The notes below the pieces were generated by a model, which had not been told where the DNA came from, did not search any database, and saw nothing but the letters and a program-made list of their open reading frames with translations. From Bacteroidales bacterium UBA4360 (GTDB taxonomy: Bacteria > Bacteroidota > Bacteroidia > Bacteroidales > UBA932): a stretch of 64,000 nt of DNA. Below, piece by piece: positions 15,871 to 22,931 of this stretch (position 1 is its first letter; each line of letters begins with the position of its first letter). The position numbers and the translations under genes were made by a program. The DNA lies in contig DGSO01000031.1 of the NCBI GenBank assembly GCA_002393945.1, positions 56,691 through 120,690 of the forward strand, read 5' to 3'.

Positions 15871-17318
15871 TATCCTTTCTTTTGAGCATCGCAGCCCTGG
15901 TTCTGGGCTACATCATTTACGGCGCATTTGTGGACAAGGTCTTCGGCCCGGATCCCAAGAGGGTAACGCCTGCCGTTTCCAAAGCCGACGGAGTGGACTT
16001 CATTGCCATGCCCACATGGAAGGTGTTCATGATACAGTTCCTGAACATTGCTGGAACCGGACCCATCTTCGGTGCCATCATGGGTGCTAAGTTCGGCCCT
16101 GCAAGCTATCTTTGGATAGTTCTCGGCTGCATTTTTGCCGGGGCGGTTCACGACTATATGTGTGGCATGCTCTCGGTGCGGCATGACGGTGCCGGTTTCC
16201 CCGAACTTGTCGGCCAGTATCTTGGCGGCGGGGCGAAGAAAGTGATGCTGGTGTTCTCCATTATACTGCTTCTTCTGGTTGGCACCGTGTTTGTGTACAG
16301 CCCTGCCCTCATACTTGGCGACATTGCCGGTGACGGCAGCCGCGGGGCCATCATGATATGGGTGGGCGTCATATTCGTATATTATATAGTAGCAACGCTG
16401 CTCCCTATAGACAAGCTTATCGGCAGGATATATCCCCTGTTTGCATTTGCGCTGCTTTTCATGGCCGCGGCCCTAATGGTATGTCTGTTCGTCAAGTGGC
16501 CGTCCCTGCCCGAAATCTGGGATGGACTAGGCGGCTGGTCAGACAAGGCCGGACTCAAGGGGCAGCCCATCTTCCCGTGCCTGTTCATTACCATAGCCTG
16601 CGGTGCGATTTCCGGCTTCCATGCCACTCAGAGCCCTCTTATGGCACGCTGCATCAAGAATGAAAAGCTGGGCCGCCCGGTATTCTACGGCTCCATGATA
16701 ACCGAAGGTCTGGTGGCTCTCATCTGGGCAGCCGTGTCCTCCTGGTTCTTCTTTGACGGAGGAGCTGCAGAGGTGGGCTCAACTATGTCTGCATCGGCCC
16801 CGCAGGTTGTTACGAAGGTCTCTGAAGGCTGGCTGGGACTTCTGGGAGGAATACTGGCAATCATCGGAGTGGTCGCTGCGCCTATCACTTCCGGAGACAC
16901 CGCTTTCAGAAGCGCCAGGCTCATCGTGGCAGACTTTATCAAGGCCCCTCAGAAGAATATCGGCAAGCGTCTCATGATAGCCGTTCCCCTCTTCGCCGTC
17001 AGTGCGCTCCTTCTCTGGTATAACATTGCCGATGAGAACGGCTTCAACACCATCTGGCGCTACTTTGGCTGGAGCAACCAGACCCTGGCCACCATCATGC
17101 TCTGGACAGCAACCGCTTACTTTGTGAAACGTGGAGGCCTCAACTATCTGCTCACCCTTCTTCCGGCCATGTTCATGACAGCCGTCTGTGTCACGTTCAT
17201 CTGCGTGGACAAGATCGGCTTCCGCATGCCCGAGGGAATCGCCCCATGGCTGGGACTTGGCACCTTCGTGGTGTCAGGTGTTGTTTTCTACCTGCTCAAG
17301 GGAAGTAAGAAGAAGTGA
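15867..17318 (+). CDS. cstA: Carbon starvation protein CstA-family transporter (short form)
   Basis: This 483-residue polytopic inner-membrane protein is shorter than E. coli CstA (about 700) but typical of the short CstA family in anaerobes. The N-terminus 'LVLGYIIYGAFVDKVFGPDP' and 'KVFMIQFLNIAGTGPIFGAI' are family signatures, and A-I-S-G-F-H-A-T-Q-S-P is the conserved mid-protein segment. The family imports pyruvate and peptides (CstA, BtsT). The start at 15867 overlaps rsmD by 4 bases, and its stop overlaps the GTG start of the CoA-transferase (GTGA 17315-17318). Confidence 0.93.
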   Translation: MISFLLSIAALVLGYIIYGAFVDKVFGPDPKRVTPAVSKADGVDFIAMPTWKVFMIQFLNIAGTGPIFGAIMGAKFGPASYLWIVLGCIFAGAVHDYMCGMLSVRHDGAGFPELVGQYLGGGAKKVMLVFSIILLLLVGTVFVYSPALILGDIAGDGSRGAIMIWVGVIFVYYIVATLLPIDKLIGRIYPLFAFALLFMAAALMVCLFVKWPSLPEIWDGLGGWSDKAGLKGQPIFPCLFITIACGAISGFHATQSPLMARCIKNEKLGRPVFYGSMITEGLVALIWAAVSSWFFFDGGAAEVGSTMSASAPQVVTKVSEGWLGLLGGILAIIGVVAAPITSGDTAFRSARLIVADFIKAPQKNIGKRLMIAVPLFAVSALLLWYNIADENGFNTIWRYFGWSNQTLATIMLWTATAYFVKRGGLNYLLTLLPAMFMTAVCVTFICVDKIGFRMPEGIAPWLGLGTFVVSGVVFYLLKGSKKK

Positions 17319-18586
17319 GCGGCCTTAATTTCATATCGGCCGGTGAGGCTGTGCAGTGTGTCAGGAGCGGTGATCATATTCATCTTTCCAGCATTGCGAG
17401 TGTACCTTATATATTGTTGGAGGCGCTTGAAAGGCGTGCGGGCGAACTGACGGATGTCCATTTCCATCATTTTCATACTGAGGGGGCTGCTCCATATGCT
17501 GCACCGGGAAACCGCAAAAGCTTCTTTGATCAGGGGTTTTTTATCGGCCCTAATGTAAGAGCTGTGGTTGAGCAAGGAATTGCAGATTATATTCCGGTTA
17601 ACCTTTTTGAGTCCCAGGCGTTGTACCGGAGCGGAACGCTTCGGTGCGATGTTGCTATGGTGCAAGTCTCTGAGCCTGTGGATGGTATGGTCTCACTCGG
17701 GACGTCAGTGGATTGTTCTGTCGCCGCTGTTGAGGTGGCCAGAGAGAGGATTGCAGTCGTTAATCCCCATGTGCCTTTTGCGTATGGGAATCTTATCCCT
17801 GTTGACAGGTTTACCGCCCTGGTTCATGACGACAGACCTCTGTTTGAAAAGGAATATGCATCTCCTTCCGGGACGGATATGCTGATCGGCGCCAACTGTG
17901 CGGAATTGATTCCGGACGGGGCATGCCTGCAGATGGGGATAGGCTCACTTCCCAATGCAATCTGTAAGGCACTTGTGAATCACAGGCATCTGGGACTTCA
18001 TACTGAGATGTTCTCCGACGGTGCTTTGGCGCTTGTTGAGAGCGGAGTCATAGACGGCAGTTGCAAGGAAATAGACAGAGGCCTTATTGTGGCATCCTTC
18101 CTTCTGGGTTCAAAGAAGGTATATGATTTCATCGACGGGAACAAGGATGTCTTGATGAAAGATATCGCATATACCAATGATCCGCGCATAATTTCACGCA
18201 ATTCAAATGTTATTTCCATAAACTCTGCAATAGAGATAGACCTTACCGGGCAGGTATGTGCCGATTCAATTGGCGAGAGCATATATTCCGGAACCGGTGG
18301 CCAGTTGGATTTTGTAAGGGGGGCAAAGCTCTCCAAAGGCGGCAAGGCCATAATAGCAATGTCGTCCAGGACCAGGAAAGGATTAGCCAAGATAGTGCCG
18401 ATGCTAAGGCCCGGTGCCGGAGTTGTCACTCCAAGGGCCGACGTGCAGTGGGTAGTCACAGAATGGGGCGCCGTTAACCTAAGCGGGCGTTCTCTGCAAG
18501 AAAGAGCCGCACTGTTGACATCCGTGGCTCATCCTGACGATCGTCAGCTATTGGAAAAAGCAGCTTATAGCAGGTATCGCCGATAG
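17315..18586 (+). CDS. Acetyl-CoA hydrolase/transferase family protein (4-hydroxybutyrate CoA-transferase-like)
   Basis: This 423-residue class I CoA-transferase starts at GTG 17315. 'DVHFHHFHTEG' (about residues 49-59) is typical of the acetyl-CoA hydrolase/transferase family. 'LGLHTEMFSDGALALVESG' (about residues 228-246) carries the glutamate expected to form the glutamyl-CoA intermediate. 'GTGGQLDFVRGA' (about residues 328-339) and 'WVVTEWGAVNLSG' close the active site. It would move CoA between acetate and a second acyl group in the cytoplasm. Linkage to CstA (GTGA overlap) suggests a role in pyruvate/acetate metabolism. Codons here end in A/T much more often than in cstA, hinting at a different history. 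Confidence 0.9.
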   Translation: MSGLNFISAGEAVQCVRSGDHIHLSSIASVPYILLEALERRAGELTDVHFHHFHTEGAAPYAAPGNRKSFFDQGFFIGPNVRAVVEQGIADYIPVNLFESQALYRSGTLRCDVAMVQVSEPVDGMVSLGTSVDCSVAAVEVARERIAVVNPHVPFAYGNLIPVDRFTALVHDDRPLFEKEYASPSGTDMLIGANCAELIPDGACLQMGIGSLPNAICKALVNHRHLGLHTEMFSDGALALVESGVIDGSCKEIDRGLIVASFLLGSKKVYDFIDGNKDVLMKDIAYTNDPRIISRNSNVISINSAIEIDLTGQVCADSIGESIYSGTGGQLDFVRGAKLSKGGKAIIAMSSRTRKGLAKIVPMLRPGAGVVTPRADVQWVVTEWGAVNLSGRSLQERAALLTSVAHPDDRQLLEKAAYSRYRR

Positions 18587-18588
18587 TT

Positions 18589-18627
18589 TTGTACAAGGTG
18601 TAGTTTTAGAGTGTGGACCTTGTGCAA
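18589..18627. repeat. Hairpin unit 1 of a tandem pair
   Basis: TTGTACAAGGT (18589-18599) and ACCTTGTGCAA (18617-18627) are inverted repeats with one mismatch and a 17-base loop. An equivalent pair follows exactly 62 bases later. It lies just after the CoA-transferase stop, between convergent genes, and may act as a terminator although no T-run follows. Confidence 0.7.
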
Positions 18628-18650
18628 TGTATTGCGTTAATTGATGATTC

Positions 18651-18689
18651 TTGTACAAGGTCCCGGCAACAATCTTCCACCTTGCGCAA
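18651..18689. repeat. Hairpin unit 2 of a tandem pair
   Basis: TTGTACAAGGT (18651-18661) and ACCTTGCGCAA (18679-18689), the same arrangement as the unit at 18589 with the same 17-base loop length. CTTGTACAAG (18650-18659) and CTTGCGCAAG (18681-18690) are each perfect 10-bp palindromes. It ends 7 bases before the stop codon of queF. Confidence 0.7.
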
Positions 18690-18696
18690 GAGTGGT

Positions 18697-19152
18697 TCAT
18701 TCATGCGAGGCAAAGCGCTGCTCTGCCAGTTTTTCCCACTTGGTGCCGGGACGGCCGTAGTTGGCGTAAGGGTAGATGGAGATGCCGCCGCGGGGAGTGA
18801 AGAATCCGGTAACCTCAATGTATTTGGGGTCCATGAGCTTTACAAGGTCTTTCATGATGGTGTTCACGACGTCCTCGTGGAAGTCTCCGTGGCTCCTGAA
18901 GCTGAAAAGGTACAGCTTGAGGGACTTGGACTCAACCATCTTCACGTCGGGAATGTAGCTGATGCGGATTTCTGCAAAGTCCGGCTGGCCTGTGATGGGG
19001 CACAGCGTGGTAAACTCGGGGCAGTTGAACCTTACCCAGTAGTCGTTGTCCGGGTGCTGGTTCTCGAAGGTCTCGAGAACTTCGGGTGCATAGTCCTGGC
19101 TGTAGACGGTCTTGTGGCCGAGTGATTTGAGGTCCTGAGGATTGCGTGCCAT
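18697..19152 (-). CDS. queF: NADPH-dependent 7-cyano-7-deazaguanine reductase QueF
   Basis: A 151-residue short-form (type I) QueF. I start it at ATG 19152 ('MARNPQDLKSLG'); upstream codons belong to the prfA end. The catalytic cysteine is in 'FTTLCPITGQPDFAEI', with the partner Asp seven residues on. The QueF motif 'VESKSLKLYLFSFR' follows, then 'HEDVVNTI' and the C-terminal 'EVTGFFTPRGGISIYPY'. QueF reduces preQ0 to preQ1 in the queuosine tRNA-modification pathway in the cytoplasm. It begins 4 bases after the prfA stop, so the two are co-transcribed. Confidence 0.96.
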   Translation of the reverse strand: MARNPQDLKSLGHKTVYSQDYAPEVLETFENQHPDNDYWVRFNCPEFTTLCPITGQPDFAEIRISYIPDVKMVESKSLKLYLFSFRSHGDFHEDVVNTIMKDLVKLMDPKYIEVTGFFTPRGGISIYPYANYGRPGTKWEKLAEQRFASHE

Positions 19153-19156
19153 GGTA

Positions 19157-20251
19157 TTATTCCTCCGATGCTTCTTTGAGGCGTTCTGCGTTCTCTGCAA
19201 TCTGGAGCTGGTCTATGCACTCCTGGATGTCGCCGTCCATGAAAACGGGAAGGTTGTACATGCTCCAGCCGATGCGGTGGTCTGTCACGCGGCCCTGAGG
19301 ATAGTTGTATGTGCGGATCTTGGCGCTGCGGTCACCGGTAGAAACCATGGTCTTGCGCTTTGCTGCGATGCCGTCCAGATACTTCTGGTGCTCCATGTTG
19401 TAGAGACGGGTACGGAGCTCTTCCATCGCCCTGTCAAGGTTCTTGAGCTGGGAACGCTCTTCCTGGCACTGGACCACGATTCCGGAAGGAATGTGGGTGA
19501 GACGTACTGCAGAGTATGTGGTGTTAACGCCCTGGCCGCCGGGACCGGATGCGCAGAAGAGGTCCTTGCGGATATCGGCAGGGTTGAGCTCGACGTCGAA
19601 TTCGCCGGCTTCCGGGAATACTGCAACGGATGCTGCCGATGTCTGGATTCGGCCCTGGGTTTCTGTCTGGGGAACCCTCTGGACGCGGTGTACGCCGGAT
19701 TCGTATTTCATTACGCCGTAAACGCCGTCCTGTGAGGATGAGAGCTTGAATACAATTTGCTTGTAACCGCCGGAAGTGCCGGGAGCCTGGTCTGTGACCT
19801 CCAGCTTCCAGCCGCGTCTTTCGGCAAAGTGCTGATACATGCGGAAGAGGTCTCCTGCAAAGATTGCCGCCTCGTCGCCGCCGGTGCCGCCGCGGATTTC
19901 CACCATGGCGTTCTTGCTGTCGTCGGGGTCGGCAGGGATGAGCAGGAGCTTGATGTTCTGCTCCATCTCGGGAAGTTTGGGCTCAATCTCTGCAATCTCT
20001 TCCTTGGCCATCTCCTTGAGGTCGTCATCCTTTTCGTTGATGAGGATGTCCTTGGCCTGTGCGAGTTCATCCACAAGCCTCTTGTATTCAAGGCCTGCGG
20101 CAATGATGGGCTGGAGTTCCTTGTAGTCTTTGTTCAGCTGAACGAATTTTTTCATGTCGGCAATGACCTCAGGGTCTGCCAGTTGTTCTTCCAGTCTCTT
20201 GTATTTATCCTGAAGGCTGAGAACCTTCTCAAGGAGGGTGTTGTCTGCCAT
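19157..20251 (-). CDS. prfA: Peptide chain release factor 1
   Basis: A 364-residue class I release factor. The start at 20251 (M-A-D-N-T-L-L-E-K) gives the usual length. The N-terminal helical domain is followed by 'VEIRGGTGGDEAAIFAGDLF'. The decoding domain has 'VQRVPQTETQGRIQTSAA' with P-Q-T at the position of the RF1 P-x-T anticodon-like motif. The peptidyl-hydrolysis loop is 'CASGPGGQGVNTTYSAVR' (GGQ). It recognises UAA and UAG on the ribosome. The residue after GGQ is Gly where many RF1 proteins have His or Ser; I take this as lineage variation. The queF gene follows in the same operon. Confidence 0.97.
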   Translation of the reverse strand: MADNTLLEKVLSLQDKYKRLEEQLADPEVIADMKKFVQLNKDYKELQPIIAAGLEYKRLVDELAQAKDILINEKDDDLKEMAKEEIAEIEPKLPEMEQNIKLLLIPADPDDSKNAMVEIRGGTGGDEAAIFAGDLFRMYQHFAERRGWKLEVTDQAPGTSGGYKQIVFKLSSSQDGVYGVMKYESGVHRVQRVPQTETQGRIQTSAASVAVFPEAGEFDVELNPADIRKDLFCASGPGGQGVNTTYSAVRLTHIPSGIVVQCQEERSQLKNLDRAMEELRTRLYNMEHQKYLDGIAAKRKTMVSTGDRSAKIRTYNYPQGRVTDHRIGWSMYNLPVFMDGDIQECIDQLQIAENAERLKEASEE

Positions 20252-20270
20252 ATTATATCGGTTTAGCCTG

Positions 20271-20298
20271 CAAAGATACAAAAATATTTTGTCATCAA
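20271..20298 (-). promoter_or_regulatory. prfA promoter
   Basis: CAAAGATA at 20271-20278 reads TATCTTTG on the minus strand (exact -7 match), 19 bases before the prfA start. TTGA around 20295-20298 is at -33 distance and overlaps the stop codon of the symporter gene. Confidence 0.6.
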
Positions 20299-21878
20299 CG
20301 CTTAGTGGCCTTCCCTGACAAGCAGATAAGGGTAGTAATTATGGAGCCGATAGGGCACCACCATGTCCATGCGATATAATTTGCACCGAAAAGTTCCTTT
20401 TGGAACATCAGGGGTATCACTATCAGTACACCGGCTATCAAGGCAGCCAGCACGCTACGGTTGTTCCCCCGTTTTGTGAATATGGCTGTCAGAAATACAC
20501 CAAGCATTCCAACGTAAGCGAAACACATTACTCCGGTTGCAAAATCAACCAGATTAAGGCCGCTGCTCTGTTGCATGACGCAAGTGAGGATTGCAAATCC
20601 TGTAAGCAGTACTCCCATGAGAATCACCATCCAGCGGGAGGATGCGATTTGTTCGTTGTCGCCTTTGGGCGCCTTCCCACGGCGGGCCATGAACGGAAGA
20701 TACAGGTCTGCGACAAAACTCGATGCCATTGAATTGATGGCGGAATTGAAACTGGAGAGAGCTGCGGCCAGAAGACCTGTAATCATAAGGCCCCTGACTC
20801 CTGCGGGGATGTGGTTCTTGATATACTGCGGGAATACGTCGCGGGCATCGGCAAAGAAACCTTCGCTAAGGGCCCCGTCGGTGCTGGGAGCATGAATGTA
20901 CTTTACCCACAGGAGAAGGCCGATACTGAGGAAAATGAGCACAGTCGGGAGGCTGAGAAGCTGTGATGCCACAAGCGAGCGTCCGGCCTTCTTCACGTCT
21001 TTGCAGGCAAGCTGCCTCTGGACGAACTCCTGGTCCGTGGTAAACTGCGCTATCTTGAATACGGCAACGCCTATGAGGCCTCCGATGATAGTATATGGCT
21101 TGCTGAAATCAATCGAAGGGTCGAACATCTGCACCTTGCTGCCTGAAACCCATCCCTGGAGAGTGCCGTCCGCTGCAAGTCCCGGAGCAACACCGGTCGC
21201 TGCCGGAGATTTTACCATGCCTCCGGCCGTAAGCGTATGCCATACTTCGGAAAGGCTCAAGCCACCGAGATTGCAGGCTATCAGGACAAGGGCCACTATT
21301 CCCGTGAATATCATGAGAAGGGTCTGGAAAGTGTCGATGTACAGCAGTCCCTTGATGCCTCCCATCATTGTGTAGAAAGTTGAAACCAGGCCCAGTATGA
21401 GTATGCTCCATACCATGAACTGGAATTGTATGCTTCCGAATGCAATGACGCTGATAGCGATGGCTGCGATGAACAGACGGCTTCCGGATGTGAAAAGCTG
21501 GCCAAGAAGGAACATGACGGAAGTGGCTTTCTTTGAAGGCTCTCCGAACCTGTCCCCGATAAATCCGTAGATTGTTATAGTCTTGGCATTATATAGCTTG
21601 GGCAGGATCAGCGCCGCAACGAGGCAACCTCCAAAAATGGCTCCAATCAGGTTCATCACATACGTGAGATTGGTGTTGAAACCAAGCTCCGGCGAGCCCA
21701 CAAATGTTCCTGCGCTGATTGAAGTTCCTGTTGCCGCAATGGCCACAAGCCATCCGGGCATGGACCGCCCGGCCACAAAGTAGTCCTCTATATTGCGGTT
21801 TTTTCTGGAAAAGGAATAACCTATGCCGATTAGCGCCCCCAGAAACAGAGCTACTATAATCCAGTCAATTACAGCCAT
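20295..21878 (-). CDS. Sodium/solute symporter (SSS family)
   Basis: This 527-residue inner-membrane transporter has about 13-14 hydrophobic segments. 'NRNIEDYFVAGRSMPGWLVA' followed by 'ATGTSISAGTFVGSPELGF' is the SSS-family N-terminus with the sodium-site helix, and 'LLAAALSSFNSAINSMASSF' is the conserved second sodium-site segment. SSS members carry sugars, inositol, sialic acid or amino acids. As the last gene of the large locus, after a polyol-type dehydrogenase and a sugar kinase, it most probably imports the released monosaccharide or polyol. It starts 3 bases after the dehydrogenase stop. Confidence 0.93.
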   Translation of the reverse strand: MAVIDWIIVALFLGALIGIGYSFSRKNRNIEDYFVAGRSMPGWLVAIAATGTSISAGTFVGSPELGFNTNLTYVMNLIGAIFGGCLVAALILPKLYNAKTITIYGFIGDRFGEPSKKATSVMFLLGQLFTSGSRLFIAAIAISVIAFGSIQFQFMVWSILILGLVSTFYTMMGGIKGLLYIDTFQTLLMIFTGIVALVLIACNLGGLSLSEVWHTLTAGGMVKSPAATGVAPGLAADGTLQGWVSGSKVQMFDPSIDFSKPYTIIGGLIGVAVFKIAQFTTDQEFVQRQLACKDVKKAGRSLVASQLLSLPTVLIFLSIGLLLWVKYIHAPSTDGALSEGFFADARDVFPQYIKNHIPAGVRGLMITGLLAAALSSFNSAINSMASSFVADLYLPFMARRGKAPKGDNEQIASSRWMVILMGVLLTGFAILTCVMQQSSGLNLVDFATGVMCFAYVGMLGVFLTAIFTKRGNNRSVLAALIAGVLIVIPLMFQKELFGANYIAWTWWCPIGSIITTLICLSGKATKR

Positions 21879-21881
21879 ACT

Positions 21882-22931
21882 CTATTTCTCAAGATCGATG
21901 ATGACTTTCATTGAAGTCATGCGGTTGGCAGCAATGAATTTATAGGCCTCGTCATACTCCTCGAATGAGAACCTGTTCGTGATGAGAGGCTCGAGTTTGA
22001 CGGTTCCGGCAGCAATGTTCTCCACGGTCCTGACAAAATCCTCGTGACGGTACATCATGGTTCCCACAAGGGTAAGCTCGTGCTCTCCAAGATAGAACAT
22101 GCTCAGGGCCGGATCCTTTGCGAAAACGGCTACCACAACTATCGTACTGCCCTTTTCTATAGTCTCCATGAGACTTCTGATGCTGCTTTCCACTCCGGCA
22201 ACCTCAAAACCCACCTGGTAACCTTCGTTGCCGAAAACTTCCTTGATCCCTTCTGCAAGCGGTGTTTTCATGACATTCAGCGTATTACTGATGCCGCACT
22301 GTCTGGCTTTTTCCAGCCGGACGTCGCTAACATCCGTAATCAAGACTTTCTTTGCCCCTGCCGATATGACAGCCTGTGCCACAAGATTGCCGATGGCTCC
22401 GGCTCCCGAAACCACTACATTCTTGCCTCTGAGGTCTCCGGCACGTGATACTGCATGGGTCCCCACTGATGCAGGCTCCACCATAGCGCCATAGTCGAGC
22501 GGCATGTCGTCAGGAAGCCGCACCACGCGGTCGTCATCCACTATGAAGTAATCTTGTGCGGCACCGTCGGCCTGGAATGCCTGGACGCGAAGATGCTCAC
22601 ATACATTGTACTGTCCGCGGCGGCAGGGCGCACACTTGCCGCATACGAGCTGGGGCCTTGCCGTAATTTTGTCTCCTGCCTTGCATACAGTGACGGCGCT
22701 TCCAACGGCCGTTACGATGCCGGAGTATTCATGTCCCTGTACAACAGGATAGAAAGTGGCAGGATGCTGGCCGTGGTAGGAGTGTATTTCGCTGCCGCAA
22801 ATGCCTATACGTTTGATATTCACCAATACCTGATGCTCTCCAAGCTGCCCGGCCGTAGGAGCGGGAACTTGACGGAACTCAAGATGTTCCGGTTCAAGAA
22901 GTACTACTTGTCTCATATTCTTATTCATCAT
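21882..22931 (-). CDS. Zinc-dependent medium-chain alcohol/polyol dehydrogenase
   Basis: A 349-residue MDR-family enzyme. Catalytic zinc ligands are in 'GICGSEIHSYHG' and 'VVQGHEYSGIV'. The structural zinc lobe is 'CGKCAPCRRGQYNVC', with four Cys. The NAD(P) fold is 'VVVSGAGAIGNLVAQAVISA', followed by V-L-I-T-D-V, where the Asp favours NAD. The closest functional types are sorbitol, galactitol-phosphate or threonine dehydrogenases: oxidation of a secondary alcohol. With the neighbouring PfkB kinase this suggests polyol to ketose to ketose phosphate. ATG 22931 overlaps the previous gene by 11 bases; ATG 22916 (M-R-Q-V-V) would avoid the overlap. Confidence 0.92.
   Translation of the reverse strand: MMNKNMRQVVLLEPEHLEFRQVPAPTAGQLGEHQVLVNIKRIGICGSEIHSYHGQHPATFYPVVQGHEYSGIVTAVGSAVTVCKAGDKITARPQLVCGKCAPCRRGQYNVCEHLRVQAFQADGAAQDYFIVDDDRVVRLPDDMPLDYGAMVEPASVGTHAVSRAGDLRGKNVVVSGAGAIGNLVAQAVISAGAKKVLITDVSDVRLEKARQCGISNTLNVMKTPLAEGIKEVFGNEGYQVGFEVAGVESSIRSLMETIEKGSTIVVVAVFAKDPALSMFYLGEHELTLVGTMMYRHEDFVRTVENIAAGTVKLEPLITNRFSFEEYDEAYKFIAANRMTSMKVIIDLEK

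Noticed and set aside
20301..20351. Terminator after the large locus (downstream of the symporter)
   Set aside because: The prfA promoter follows at once. I found only weak short complementarities and no GC stem with a T-run, so the large transcript may run into prfA.
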